The position numbers and the translations under genes are program-made. A stretch of DNA of 64,000 nt from an uncultured Aquimarina sp. (GTDB lineage Bacteria; Bacteroidota; Bacteroidia; Flavobacteriales; Flavobacteriaceae): contig CANLEM010000002.1 of assembly GCA_947489685.1 (NCBI GenBank), positions 124,001-188,000 on the forward strand, written 5' to 3'. The notes below the pieces were generated by a model. That model was not told the DNA's origin, ran no database searches, and saw nothing but the letters and a program-made list of their open reading frames with translations. This document shows positions 10,303-18,753 of the stretch, piece after piece. Numbering within the stretch: the first letter of the stretch is position 1; each line of letters starts with the position of its first letter.

Positions 10303-12048
10303 TTAGTTTATTTGCACTAATGATCCTTTTAATACGGCTGTAGCGCCAGAGGAAACCTCTGCTCCAGAAGAGCCTTCGGCTTTAAAAGCTGCACTAGCCG
10401 TTAGATTCACATTAGTTCCTTCTATATTTACATCACCAGCGGCTTTTATTTCTATATCGCCGGCGCTTTCCATTACAATCCCAGCACTATCAATTGTGAT
10501 GACATTAGAGTTTTCGTCTTCGACAACTATGGTGCCTTCGTCTTCGTCTAAAGCAATGCGTTTGCCAGCGGGCGTTGTAATATTTATGGTTTTTTTATCA
10601 TCATCAAAAAGTACTTTCATCTCGCTACGAGTTACAAAACCCTTCTCATGATTATCGTCACTTGCAGTTATTGGTGCTGGTTTGGCACTGCTATGTAGCA
10701 TTCCTAAAACTACAGCATCATTAGGATCTTTGTTTATAAACCCTACGATAACCTCATCTTCAATTTCTGGTCTAAAAAAAGCACCTCTACTATCCCCTGC
10801 GTCCAGGGATGCTACTCTACACCAAATCCCTTGTTCTTGGTTATCAATAATTGGAATTTGCACCAAAATACGCTCCTCTCCATCGGGATCATCCTGTAAT
10901 TGAGATACTATTCCTATTTGTAATCCATGAATCGCCGGAAGTAATCCAGATGCGGGCAACATATCGATATCATATGTTTCTGAAAACCATTTTGGATCTA
11001 ACCCAAATTGTGCATCAACAGTCCAATTTCCTTCGGTGATGTTATGACGTACTCCACTTACATAGACCTTTCCATTAAACCGCTCTCCTACACCTTCGAG
11101 GTTTAATATTGTATTGGGTTTTACATCCGGAATACCTTGAAATTTTACTCTTCCTCGTATTTTGGCGAGTTGTTGAAATAGCCATTTGGCATCTGCCCAA
11201 TTTTGTAATTCAGAATCGGTAACCGCACCTCCGTGTCGCAATTCTAAATTTTCTAGTCCAATAGTTCCTGATAAATCGCCCGAAGATAAGTTGCCATTTA
11301 GAGAAACTGCCGGATCACTTGCTTCTATTTCTAGCAATTCTTGATCCGCATAATTCCATGCATATGAGGATACTTTACTGATCTGGTGCCTTGCATCCAT
11401 TTCGGCATCAAAATCCAAAAGGTTACCACCAAAAACAATAGTTTCTATCTCTTCTTGCCCAAGGTCTGGTTCTTTAATATTGATCGTACCATCGTCTATA
11501 AAACAGATTTTACCATTTGCCTGTGCTCTTGACATTATAAAATCCCAATCCGATGCATTATACTGTACCAATTCGGCATGCGTATAGGTTGTAGCTTCAA
11601 CATCATTGCCGATTCCGTACGTACCAATAATTTCTTCAAAAATGTCACTATCCGTACTATCATAGAAATATTTACTTTTTCTACCGATGGTAAGTTTTAC
11701 CGCTTCATCTTTACATTCTATGGTTAATTGATTACTCTTTGGTCTTATCCTAAGGTTATGTTTAATTACTATACCTTTAAAAATAGTGGCTTCATCAGAG
11801 TGATACCCAGCGGTAATTTCTATTTCCTGACCCGGAATTAGTAATTCTTCATTACTTAATTTAAAATCTCTTGTTGATGCATCTCCATCAACTATAATTA
11901 ACTTTGCTGTGGATATTCGGTTTATTTCTTTATCGACAGAAATACTTTTTACCTGATATTTCTTAGATAATTCTTGTCCCGCAATGAGAATCTTAAATGT
12001 AACCAGATCCGCACTTTGTGAAGTTTGTATGACACCACTATTATTCAT
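10303..12048 (-). CDS. VgrG-like central spike protein (Afp8-like)
   Basis: This 581-aa protein is the trimeric spike/hub. Residues about 15-345 resemble the gp27/phage-D-like hub. Residues about 370-450 form the gp5-like OB fold, with LQIGIVSQLQDDPDGEERI followed by VQIP and W-C-R-V segments. The last 75 residues are a run of short repeats (DIEIKAAGDVNIEG, then Ala/Ser/Gly-rich) typical of the triple-stranded beta-helix needle. It follows the LysM gene directly (stop at 12049, start at 12048) and precedes the PAAR tip, the normal order. No extra effector domain is appended at the C-terminus. Confidence 0.9.
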   Translation of the reverse strand: MNNSGVIQTSQSADLVTFKILIAGQELSKKYQVKSISVDKEINRISTAKLIIVDGDASTRDFKLSNEELLIPGQEIEITAGYHSDEATIFKGIVIKHNLRIRPKSNQLTIECKDEAVKLTIGRKSKYFYDSTDSDIFEEIIGTYGIGNDVEATTYTHAELVQYNASDWDFIMSRAQANGKICFIDDGTINIKEPDLGQEEIETIVFGGNLLDFDAEMDARHQISKVSSYAWNYADQELLEIEASDPAVSLNGNLSSGDLSGTIGLENLELRHGGAVTDSELQNWADAKWLFQQLAKIRGRVKFQGIPDVKPNTILNLEGVGERFNGKVYVSGVRHNITEGNWTVDAQFGLDPKWFSETYDIDMLPASGLLPAIHGLQIGIVSQLQDDPDGEERILVQIPIIDNQEQGIWCRVASLDAGDSRGAFFRPEIEDEVIVGFINKDPNDAVVLGMLHSSAKPAPITASDDNHEKGFVTRSEMKVLFDDDKKTINITTPAGKRIALDEDEGTIVVEDENSNVITIDSAGIVMESAGDIEIKAAGDVNIEGTNVNLTASAAFKAEGSSGAEVSSGATAVLKGSLVQIN

Positions 12049-12774
12049 CTAAGATTGTTTTTGTAATGGAGGAAAAAAAAGCTCTTGTCCTTCGTTCAGT
12101 TTTCTAAAATTGCTAATATTATTTACTCTTGCCACTTCGAGATAATATTTAGGATCTCCGTATATACGATACGTCATTAATGGAAGCGTATCTCCTGCTT
12201 TTACTCTACGATAATGAGTAAGATCCGGAGATTGATTATTTTCTTGAGCGACTCTTTCTTCGGCTTCAATAAACCGCTTAAATGTGGCCTTTATATTAGC
12301 TCTAAGCGGTGTACCATCTGGTTTAAAGAGTTTATACTCAACATCCATAGAGGTAAGGAAACACCTAAAAGAAAGTGCACCCCAGGTAACGATAAGGTAA
12401 TTGGGTTTATGCTTATCTCCATTATAATCATATACAGCTTTCTTAAAAGCGTCTACATCATCTATAATTCCGTTACCTTGATCCTTATACACCATATCTC
12501 CCCCGCTAGATAATGGATCATCTCCATAATGCACGATTACTCCGGTACGGTCAAAAAGAAAATCCAAACTCAAGTCTTCGGGTAGAGATCTCACAAATTT
12601 AGGATCATCAGAACTTGTTCCTTGTGCTTGCTCCTCTTGATAATCGGCTTTAAACGAAAATGAATATGTTTCAGGATTTAATAACGCCGTATATTTAAGA
12701 TCTACTAATTCATCCTGAAATCGCTCATCTTTGAAACACCGTATTACTAATTTCTGTAATTTACCTTCACTCAT
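12049..12774 (-). CDS. LysM-containing tube/baseplate adaptor (Afp7-like)
   Basis: This 241-aa protein has an N-terminal CIS-tube-like domain (residues 1-180) and a C-terminal LysM-type module (about 187-241: YRRVKAGDTLPLMTYRIYG, ending in a short GQELFFPP strand). In Afp and PVC, Afp7 sits at the junction between spike and inner tube, and its LysM-like fold is structural, not necessarily peptidoglycan-binding. The gene lies between the DUF5908 and spike genes, as in related loci. No signal peptide is seen. Confidence 0.88.
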   Translation of the reverse strand: MSEGKLQKLVIRCFKDERFQDELVDLKYTALLNPETYSFSFKADYQEEQAQGTSSDDPKFVRSLPEDLSLDFLFDRTGVIVHYGDDPLSSGGDMVYKDQGNGIIDDVDAFKKAVYDYNGDKHKPNYLIVTWGALSFRCFLTSMDVEYKLFKPDGTPLRANIKATFKRFIEAEERVAQENNQSPDLTHYRRVKAGDTLPLMTYRIYGDPKYYLEVARVNNISNFRKLNEGQELFFPPLQKQS

Positions 12775-12784
12775 ATTTGAATCT

Positions 12785-12946
12785 TTAACGTTCTTTACGC
12801 ATTTCTAGAATTTCCATAACTTGCTCTACACAAGATGCTATTAATGCCGACTTTTGTTCTTTACCAAAAGTTGCCACAGATTGCTGGCCTTTACTACTTT
12901 CATCAACATTGATTTTAATATGTAATTCTTTAATTTCTATTGGCAT
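12785..12946 (-). CDS. DUF5908 small eCIS protein
   Basis: A 53-aa reading frame begins MPIEIKELHIKINVDE and ends ILEMRKER. Its start overlaps the upstream tube gene's stop by one base (TGATG), and it ends 10 bp before the LysM gene, so it is translationally embedded in the operon. The MPIEI(K/R)EL opening matches the DUF5908 family, small proteins found in eCIS operons of Bacteroidota and relatives between tube and LysM genes. The function is unknown; a chaperone or minor structural role is only inference. The single Cys is at residue 39. It is short enough to be missed by automatic callers. Confidence 0.85.
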   Translation of the reverse strand: MPIEIKELHIKINVDESSKGQQSVATFGKEQKSALIASCVEQVMEILEMRKER

Positions 12947-13389
12947 CAAGTAATGGTTTTGAAATAGTTATATGAAAGTTCTAAAGACTCTATTGACAGC
13001 TTATTTTCTTCGGCGTTAAAATCCTCAACAGTCCATTTTACAGGATAGGCATGAACGACATTCCAGGTTAGTAAAGGTTCATGTTTTTCGTTAAGTAATT
13101 TTATAGTAAGATTAATGGGTTCTATTTCAAAATCTTCTATTGCCTTTTTGCACCAATCAATGAGTCCAGAATCTATCAAAAGTCCTCTTTTTAATACCAA
13201 ATTGGGATACTTGGTACGCACTGGGATTTTGTGTTTAAATCTGTTCTCTCCACCCTCAGCAATCTCTTCGGTTTCGAGATCTACAGATAGACCTGAAACC
13301 GATTGAAACTGGTGATCATTGGTTCTATTTTCAATATCTTGAAATTCAACCTTGAAATGAAACCCAACAGGTGGATAGTATGCAGCCAT
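12946..13389 (-). CDS. Inner tube protein 2 (Afp5-like)
   Basis: This 147-aa protein belongs to the phage-tail tube (gp19-like) family of eCIS. It shows the motifs FHFKVEF near residue 10, FQSVSGL near 27-33, and LLNEKHEPLLTWNV near 95-110, which align with the paralog encoded just upstream (LLDEKHEPVVTWKA). In Afp/PVC, Afp5 forms the first tube ring(s) on the spike and differs slightly from the main tube subunit. The gene lies 1 bp after the main tube gene and overlaps the DUF5908 start by one base. Its insertion ENRTNDHQ after the first strand supports the specialised Afp5-like role. Confidence 0.88.
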   Translation of the reverse strand: MAAYYPPVGFHFKVEFQDIENRTNDHQFQSVSGLSVDLETEEIAEGGENRFKHKIPVRTKYPNLVLKRGLLIDSGLIDWCKKAIEDFEIEPINLTIKLLNEKHEPLLTWNVVHAYPVKWTVEDFNAEENKLSIESLELSYNYFKTIT

Positions 13390-13390
13390 A

Positions 13391-13834
13391 TTATACTAAT
13401 GAAAGTTTTTCATGAACAAACTCTGCAGTTTCTATAGCAATTTCATTCCCATCTGCTTTAAGATCTGTTGATTGAATTTTAGTAATATAGGCACGTTCTG
13501 CTTTCCAGGTTACTACAGGTTCATGTTTTTCATCAAGCAGGCTTATCGTTAAATCTCCACGATATTGCTCTTCTCCTTCTTGAAAATATACCGTTTTTAC
13601 CCATTGCTCGTAAAATTGTTTATTACTATCAGCAAATGTTCCTCTTTTGATAGTAATGTTACTGTATTTAGAAAGTCCCGGTTGTTTTGTTTTATGATAT
13701 TCGTTATCGGCTCCTGCTCTGTATTCGATCATTTCTCTTTCAAAATCTAATCCCGATACTTCGGTACAATTAAATTCTGAATCTCCAAATGATACTCTAA
13801 AATGAAACTTTGGTAATGGATATGTTGTTGCCAT
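13391..13834 (-). CDS. Main inner tube protein (Afp1-like)
   Basis: This 147-aa tube subunit starts MATTYPLPKFHFRVSFGDS and has the family pattern CTEVSGLDFE (residues 23-32), SNITIKRGTF (about 58-67) and a C-terminal ETAEFVHE strand. Stacked hexameric rings of such subunits form the rigid inner tube that carries cargo. It is immediately downstream of the sheath gene and upstream of a second, divergent tube gene, the canonical sheath-tube-tube order. Which of the two forms the bulk of the tube is inferred from order and from its similarity to Afp1-type sequences. Confidence 0.9.
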   Translation of the reverse strand: MATTYPLPKFHFRVSFGDSEFNCTEVSGLDFEREMIEYRAGADNEYHKTKQPGLSKYSNITIKRGTFADSNKQFYEQWVKTVYFQEGEEQYRGDLTISLLDEKHEPVVTWKAERAYITKIQSTDLKADGNEIAIETAEFVHEKLSLV

Positions 13835-13872
13835 TTTTATATACTTTAAAAATTATTAAGATGATTTGTTAT

Positions 13873-15795
13873 TTATGCCTCTTGCATTTTGTGAGAGAAT
13901 TTAAGAATGATAAATTCTGCAGGTCGAACTACGGCCATACCGATCTCTACGATCATATATCCTTCAAGAACATCCTGAGCGGTCATAGTTTCTCCTAAAC
14001 CAACATTTACATAAAATGCTTTATCTGGTGTTGGTCCTGCCAAAGCACCTGCTCTCCATTGCAAATTGAGGAAATTGGTTATCATGGCTTTTACCTTAAT
14101 CCAAGTATTGGCATCATTAGGTTCAAAAACAAATTGCTCTGAAGCTTTTTTGATAGATTCTTCTGCCATATTAAAGAAACGACGAACAGATACATATCTC
14201 CACTCATTATCATTTCCGGCCAAAGTTCTAGCTCCCCATACCAATGTTCCTTTACCAGAGAATGTACGAATAGCGTTTATCGATTTTCCAGTTTCATGAA
14301 CATTTAAACTCTCTTGTTCTTCATGAGAAATATGAACCGTTGGTTTGATCACATAATTCATCCCAACATTTGCTGGAGCTTTCCAAACCCCTCTAGTACT
14401 ATCAGTACGTGCATAAACACCCGCCATACCACTACTTGGCGGAAGTATTACAGGCACTTGTCCTATTTCTGCCTTAACTCTATTAAAAAGAGCATTATCT
14501 TGAGTTTCTAACTCATATAATTTAAAAGAAGCCTTTTTGCCAGGGATCTTTGGATCTCCTAATCCGTTTTTAATTGTAGTAATATCTCCTCCACTTTTTA
14601 AGGCATCGATCTGCACCAGTATAGTTGAGCTAGCTATGGTAGTTTCGTTGACTCCTAAATCTCCATAAACATTGTTTGATCCAGTAGAGATAAATCCAAG
14701 AATTTTGGTTTTGGTATCTGTAGCGGCGTCATTAATTCCTGTTTGGCGAGTTGTAAGATCGGTAGCTAAGTCTTTTACATTGGTATCTACCCATGTTTCT
14801 AAAACAGCTCCAGATGCTGCAACATCTGCATTTGTACTTGCTTTTGCATCAGTATACAAAGTTGTTAACGCATCGTTTGTATCTGTAGCCAGTTCTATCA
14901 TATCATCTAATAATGACGAAATTGCTGGTTTTAAAGCTATTGCATCAACAGCATTGGTGGTAGCGGTAACATCTGCTTTAAGACTAACAATCTGAGTGAC
15001 ATATTCGGTAAACGACTTTTTAGCTTCATTGATTACCTCATCGGCAGTTTTACCAGCCGGAGTAACATCTACATCAACATCCTGATCTTCATATCTATAA
15101 TCCAATATAGTTTCTACAAAAGGATAATAAGCTCCACCATATTTAATAAAATCTTTTCCTAAATCGATACCGTCTCTCAATGCTTTTATATTCGTATCTA
15201 CAGGAGTACTGTTATCGTAAGAATAAGTGTCAATAATCGCAAATCGGTCTTGCAATTTATTACATTGTATAAGTGCAGATTTATATAAACCATAGAAATC
15301 ACCACTACCTGCTAATGATGTAGCATCAGGAAAAACGATTAATGTTGGCTCGTCCTCTTTTTCTAGCAATTTTAGCCCTTTTGCTAACCCCGCAGAAGTT
15401 TCTGAGCCTAAAGTTACGGCAGTAACTGGTGTAGTACCTTCTCCATATTGACCTACAGAAAGAATATAACAAGGTCCACCACCATTAGCAAAGTACAGTT
15501 GCAAAGAGTAATACATCAAAAAAGGAGATTTTGTTGTAGGAGGTTTTACAGAGATTACATCTTCTACTACTTCAACATCGATTCCTTTTTCCAATTCGGC
15601 TAAGCCGAAAAAAGTTTCATACTCTAACATAGAAGTAATACGTGTCGGAATCTCGTTAAGATCCCCTTCGGTCTTATTCGTAGCTTTCTGTGTATAACCA
15701 ATAAAAGCTGGAATCGCAGTTTCTACTTGAGCTACCGAAGGAGGAAACTTTGCTATTTCCTCAATGTAGACTCCTGGTGTGCTGTACGTTGCCAT
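13873..15795 (-). CDS. Contractile sheath protein (Afp2/3-like) with long insertion
   Basis: This 640-aa protein is a phage-tail-sheath family member. It starts MATYSTPGVYIEEIAKFPPS, the universal sheath N-terminus. The C-terminal half has PPSSGMAGVYARTDSTRGVW (about residues 453-472) and ends FIILKFSHKMQEA, both typical of the handshake-forming core. Afp has three sheath genes; only one is present here, so it must make the whole sheath. Between YYPFVETILDYRYED (ends about 237) and the PPSSG motif lie about 215 residues, including an Ala/Thr/Asp-rich helical segment (about 255-370). This is much longer than I would expect for this family. It precedes the tube genes by about 40 bp. Confidence 0.93.
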   Translation of the reverse strand: MATYSTPGVYIEEIAKFPPSVAQVETAIPAFIGYTQKATNKTEGDLNEIPTRITSMLEYETFFGLAELEKGIDVEVVEDVISVKPPTTKSPFLMYYSLQLYFANGGGPCYILSVGQYGEGTTPVTAVTLGSETSAGLAKGLKLLEKEDEPTLIVFPDATSLAGSGDFYGLYKSALIQCNKLQDRFAIIDTYSYDNSTPVDTNIKALRDGIDLGKDFIKYGGAYYPFVETILDYRYEDQDVDVDVTPAGKTADEVINEAKKSFTEYVTQIVSLKADVTATTNAVDAIALKPAISSLLDDMIELATDTNDALTTLYTDAKASTNADVAASGAVLETWVDTNVKDLATDLTTRQTGINDAATDTKTKILGFISTGSNNVYGDLGVNETTIASSTILVQIDALKSGGDITTIKNGLGDPKIPGKKASFKLYELETQDNALFNRVKAEIGQVPVILPPSSGMAGVYARTDSTRGVWKAPANVGMNYVIKPTVHISHEEQESLNVHETGKSINAIRTFSGKGTLVWGARTLAGNDNEWRYVSVRRFFNMAEESIKKASEQFVFEPNDANTWIKVKAMITNFLNLQWRAGALAGPTPDKAFYVNVGLGETMTAQDVLEGYMIVEIGMAVVRPAEFIILKFSHKMQEA

Positions 15796-15824
15796 AATTT
15801 TGAATTTTAATTTGTATTAAATTT

Positions 15825-16829
15825 TTAAATAAATATTTCTGAGTAAATTTTATCATCTTCTATTCTTACTCCACTTTTACCTGGATTAAGAAGAAACACA
15901 TTTCTTAATCTGGGCTGAAGGTCATTTGGTCTAAGATCAATAAAACCTTTTTGGGTAAGCGGTTGTTTTCTTTTGGTTTCAAATACATCATCTGTTGTTA
16001 ATTGAATATATCTCCAAAAAGTCTTTCTATTTTCAAATCGAACTGTGGGGTTAGGAGTACTATCTGGTAAACATCCCAAAACTTGATCAGGGTCACCAGA
16101 AATTTCTACCAAGTTATCTTCAAGAAGATCATTATTATTATCTCCTTTAATTGTACAACGTATGTACCCTAACAATCCATTACGTTTCTCGGTTTCTATA
16201 TAGTTATTTAGGGCCTCAACATTTTCTGGGGATTCTATATCGGCTTCTTTAATAGCCGTTATACGATCTAAGCCTAAATCATTAATTGGTGCTATCTCTT
16301 TTGTGATAATATCATAAAGTAATTCTCTACTAGTTTTTGCCTTCAGTAAAAACTTAGTATGCACATCATTTTCGCTTAAAAAATTAGGAAACGAATTAGG
16401 TTCATTGTCGGGTTTAGTATTCGAAAAATAATAGTATCTATTTTCGCTATTATTTTTATCGTTGGTATAATTATTAAAAAAAGGATCTGAAAATCGCAAT
16501 TCAAACGTAAGCATTAGGTCATCTTCCATTTGAATCTTTGGGCAATATACCTTTTCACCATCTGCAACTTTGGTATACTCTTCTACATTAACAAAAAGAT
16601 GAAGTCCTTCATCAGACTGGCGAAAAACGATTTTATGGTTTCTAAGGTTGATTTGCGTTTTTAATGTTGGAACAACTGATATATTATCCGAAAATTGATA
16701 TCCTTCTAATTGAGTTTTCTTTTGTTCATCAGATAAGTCTACAAATTTATCTACACCATCATCCAAAAAATAATCATGGTGAATCTTAATATCTATTAAG
16801 GGTTTATACACTATTTGAAAACTCATCAA
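15825..16829 (-). CDS. Uncharacterised eCIS operon protein (334 aa)
   Basis: I do not recognise this protein. It begins MMSFQIVYKPLIDIKIHHDY, has no signal peptide or membrane segment, is rich in Asp/Asn/Glu, and looks soluble and mainly beta. Its ATG overlaps the stop of the tail terminator gene (ATGA), and it lies 29 bp before the sheath start. It is therefore translationally coupled to structural genes. Given its location between terminator and sheath, a cap-adaptor-type role, as described for some marine Bacteroidota eCIS, is a reasonable guess, but I cannot show homology. An Afp counterpart is not obvious. Confidence 0.6.
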   Translation of the reverse strand: MMSFQIVYKPLIDIKIHHDYFLDDGVDKFVDLSDEQKKTQLEGYQFSDNISVVPTLKTQINLRNHKIVFRQSDEGLHLFVNVEEYTKVADGEKVYCPKIQMEDDLMLTFELRFSDPFFNNYTNDKNNSENRYYYFSNTKPDNEPNSFPNFLSENDVHTKFLLKAKTSRELLYDIITKEIAPINDLGLDRITAIKEADIESPENVEALNNYIETEKRNGLLGYIRCTIKGDNNNDLLEDNLVEISGDPDQVLGCLPDSTPNPTVRFENRKTFWRYIQLTTDDVFETKRKQPLTQKGFIDLRPNDLQPRLRNVFLLNPGKSGVRIEDDKIYSEIFI

Positions 16830-17407
16830 TTCTTATTTAAGGTTGCCTTAATATTGGTAATAACAGATCCTTGCGCCTGTAAAACTTCTCTTTCGATCTC
16901 TAATAATCTTATTTTATACAATACCGAAGGGTATTGTTTACCTCCCAAAATTCCCCAGATATAACTAAGTTGTTCAAAGGATGGAGTGTATAATTCTGTT
17001 ATGAATTTAAAATTTCCGAGATCCTGCATATCGGCATCATCTCTGTTAAAGTTGCTATTAACGTGAGTGAACACATTTTTACCTTGAAAAAAAGCAATGA
17101 TTTGAGAAAGGCTTTTTAAGGCTTCGGTATACCTACTATTATTAGCACTAAACATTACATAAAGGTTGACATTAACCTTAGGGTTCATATAAGAAACAGA
17201 AGTGCCTTCGATTTTATAATTAGGAACATTTTTTAAAGTAGGTTCCTCATCTATATTAATTAATGTCAAAATAATATCACCATCATCGTCATCGTTATCA
17301 CCGGTCTCAATAGTGGCAATATTTGCTAATTCTACAGGATTATCATCCTCGAAATAGTCATTTACCTCTTCCTTGATTATTTGTAGTACTTGAAATATCA
17401 TAATCAA
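16826..17407 (-). CDS. Tail terminator/cap protein (Afp16-like, DUF4255/Pvc16 N-terminal)
   Basis: This 193-aa protein matches the Pvc16/DUF4255 family by size and by its features: an N-terminal helix (FQVLQIIKEEVNDYFED), an acidic loop with a DNDDDDGD run, the pattern NLYVMFSANNSRYTEALKSL (about residues 79-98), and IWGILGGKQYPSVLYKIRLL near the end. In Afp, Afp16 forms a hexamer that terminates tube and sheath growth. It is the first visible gene of the minus-strand eCIS operon, preceded by a 600-bp non-coding region. Translation may start at M1 or M3 (MIM); the choice does not alter the domain. Confidence 0.87.
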   Translation of the reverse strand: MIMIFQVLQIIKEEVNDYFEDDNPVELANIATIETGDNDDDDGDIILTLINIDEEPTLKNVPNYKIEGTSVSYMNPKVNVNLYVMFSANNSRYTEALKSLSQIIAFFQGKNVFTHVNSNFNRDDADMQDLGNFKFITELYTPSFEQLSYIWGILGGKQYPSVLYKIRLLEIEREVLQAQGSVITNIKATLNKN

Positions 17408-17459
17408 TTATTAAATTATAAAACACATCGTATTAGATAATGACAGAGCATTAGCTAAA

Positions 17460-17483
17460 ACATTTTGCATAAAAATGCAATGT
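17460..17483. repeat. Inverted repeat upstream of the eCIS operon
   Basis: TTGCAT (17465-17470) and ATGCAA (17475-17480) are separated by AAAA. The symmetry extends to ACA/TGT on the outside if a TT bulge is allowed. It lies about 55-75 bp upstream of the first eCIS gene, so it could be an operator or form a leader hairpin. No factor is assigned. Confidence 0.35.
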
Positions 17484-17914
17484 CTCTTAATTAAAAAATA
17501 TAATCTCTGACATATAGATTTATATAAGAATCATACAAATCTTCATCTTCTTAAATATCGAAAGGGAATAGATTTACTTATATGGGGTATAAATAAATCA
17601 AAAGAATTATGAACCTAAAGGCACATAATTTTATCGGGGTAATCAATGTGAAGATACAAAAAAAAGTGTATCCAAAATGTTATGAAAAAATTAATTTTAA
17701 AGTTTATGGTTTTAACGTAAGTATAGTAAAATTAAGCCTTACCAAAGGTTTTGCTTTTTCATGAACTTAATCAATTCAGATAGATTTAATTAACCAAAAA
17801 TTGATTCTTTTTAAATGCTTCTTTTCTAGAATTTATTTTTTTTTGTTGCTTAAGTAAACAAATTACAACACCAGGTTATGTATCGTAACAAATCTTTATT
17901 GATTAGCCACATAA

Positions 17915-17947
17915 AACGAATTCTAGTTGAATCATAACGAATTCTAG
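17915..17947 (+). promoter_or_regulatory. Two direct repeats with 21-bp period, candidate LytTR operator
   Basis: The 12-mer AACGAATTCTAG occurs exactly at 17915-17926 and again at 17936-17947, so both copies lie on the same DNA face two helical turns apart. LytTR-domain regulators are known to bind paired direct repeats spaced about 21-22 bp. A LytTR response regulator is encoded nearby at 21827. The repeats lie 70-102 bp before the ATG at 18017. A weak -7-like element (TATCTTTT, 17953-17960) follows, and a TTG at 17927-17929 sits between the repeats. The repeat is seen directly; the regulator assignment is inference. Confidence 0.45.
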
Positions 17948-18016
17948 AACCTTATCTTTTTAGATACATCAAGGCATTACTTTTACATCAAATAGCCAAC
18001 CTCAAAATACTCTGTT

Positions 18017-18592
18017 ATGAAAAATGTAGCCATAATCATTATTTTATTTCAAAGTTTTCAATTCCTAAATGCACAAAAAGGATTTATTGAAACTGAAAAG
18101 TATTTAGTGACAACTGAAATTACTAATCAGGAGCAGGAGTACCCTGCTTATATTGTTAATTTGGTTAGCTCTGATGATAGCTCCAAAAAATTATCCACGT
18201 TAACCATTAACGATACAGAACTTTTTGAGGACATCTTTATTACCACCTTAGAGAACCCCGGCCTAGAAGGGATCTCTGAGGTGATCAAGATGGAAGTCGA
18301 ATATCTGGCTTGTTGTGCGCATGTAGAATCTTACTATTTTATGGTAGAAGAAGATGGTAATATTGTTGCACTACCAGAACTTAAAAATGTGTATTGCGAA
18401 GATTCTGATACAGATTTTCAGTACATATTTCCGAACCAAGAGTACGGAATTACTGGTAACATTTTACAAACTCAAACATTTTATAAAAACACGAGAGACA
18501 TTAAATATGTGAATTTAAAGCAGAGCTATGCCTGGAACGATAATGAAGGAACGATAGATATTTCTAAAACAACAGCAATCACAGGATATTAA
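18017..18592 (+). CDS. Secreted protein of unknown function (191 aa)
   Basis: An N-terminal signal peptide (MKNVAIIIILFQSFQFLNAQ) predicts export. The mature part of about 171 residues is acidic and probably beta-rich; its adjacent cysteines (LACCAHVE) and another Cys (VYCED) could form a disulfide. I do not recognise a family. It stands alone between the eCIS promoter region and a strong terminator. Its upstream direct repeats and the adjacent kinase/LytTR pair suggest it may be a target of that system, which is inference only. Confidence 0.7.
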   Translation: MKNVAIIIILFQSFQFLNAQKGFIETEKYLVTTEITNQEQEYPAYIVNLVSSDDSSKKLSTLTINDTELFEDIFITTLENPGLEGISEVIKMEVEYLACCAHVESYYFMVEEDGNIVALPELKNVYCEDSDTDFQYIFPNQEYGITGNILQTQTFYKNTRDIKYVNLKQSYAWNDNEGTIDISKTTAITGY

Positions 18593-18648
18593 TAATCTTT
18601 ACACGATTCAATCTGATAAACAAAAAGGGGGAAACTTTTGTTTATTAT

Positions 18649-18687
18649 ACCGACAAGCCTTTTTAAGGTATTGTCGGTTTTGTTTTT
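18649..18687 (+). terminator. Intrinsic terminator after the 18017 gene
   Basis: ACCGACAA (18649-18656) pairs with TTGTCGGT (18671-18678), with a further CCTT/AAGG pairing inside the loop. A T-rich run (TTTTGTTTTT) follows. It lies 57 bp after the stop codon and isolates this gene from the sensor kinase gene downstream. Confidence 0.8.
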
Positions 18688-18753
18688 AATACATACTATT
18701 TTAAAGTCAAAATCAGTTTTGTTTATATTTGTTCTCAACCAGATTTACCATTT

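Larger units (their letters stand above)
17408..18016. other. Intergenic region between divergent eCIS operon and secreted-protein gene
   Basis: About 600 bp of very AT-rich sequence without a credible gene. It must contain the promoter(s) of the leftward eCIS operon and of the rightward gene at 18017. Recognisable items are an inverted repeat at 17460-17483 and a perfect 12-bp direct repeat with 21-bp period at 17915-17947. I could not find a convincing TTG/TAnnTTTG promoter in the leftward direction, so the eCIS transcription start is not assigned. Confidence 0.6.

Noticed and set aside
1-17407. Type VI secretion system or contractile prophage
   Set aside because: The sheath, two tube proteins, LysM adaptor, DUF5908, Afp11/12-like and Afp16-like genes in this order are eCIS features. 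There are no capsid, terminase, portal, TssJLM or ClpV-type genes in the window.
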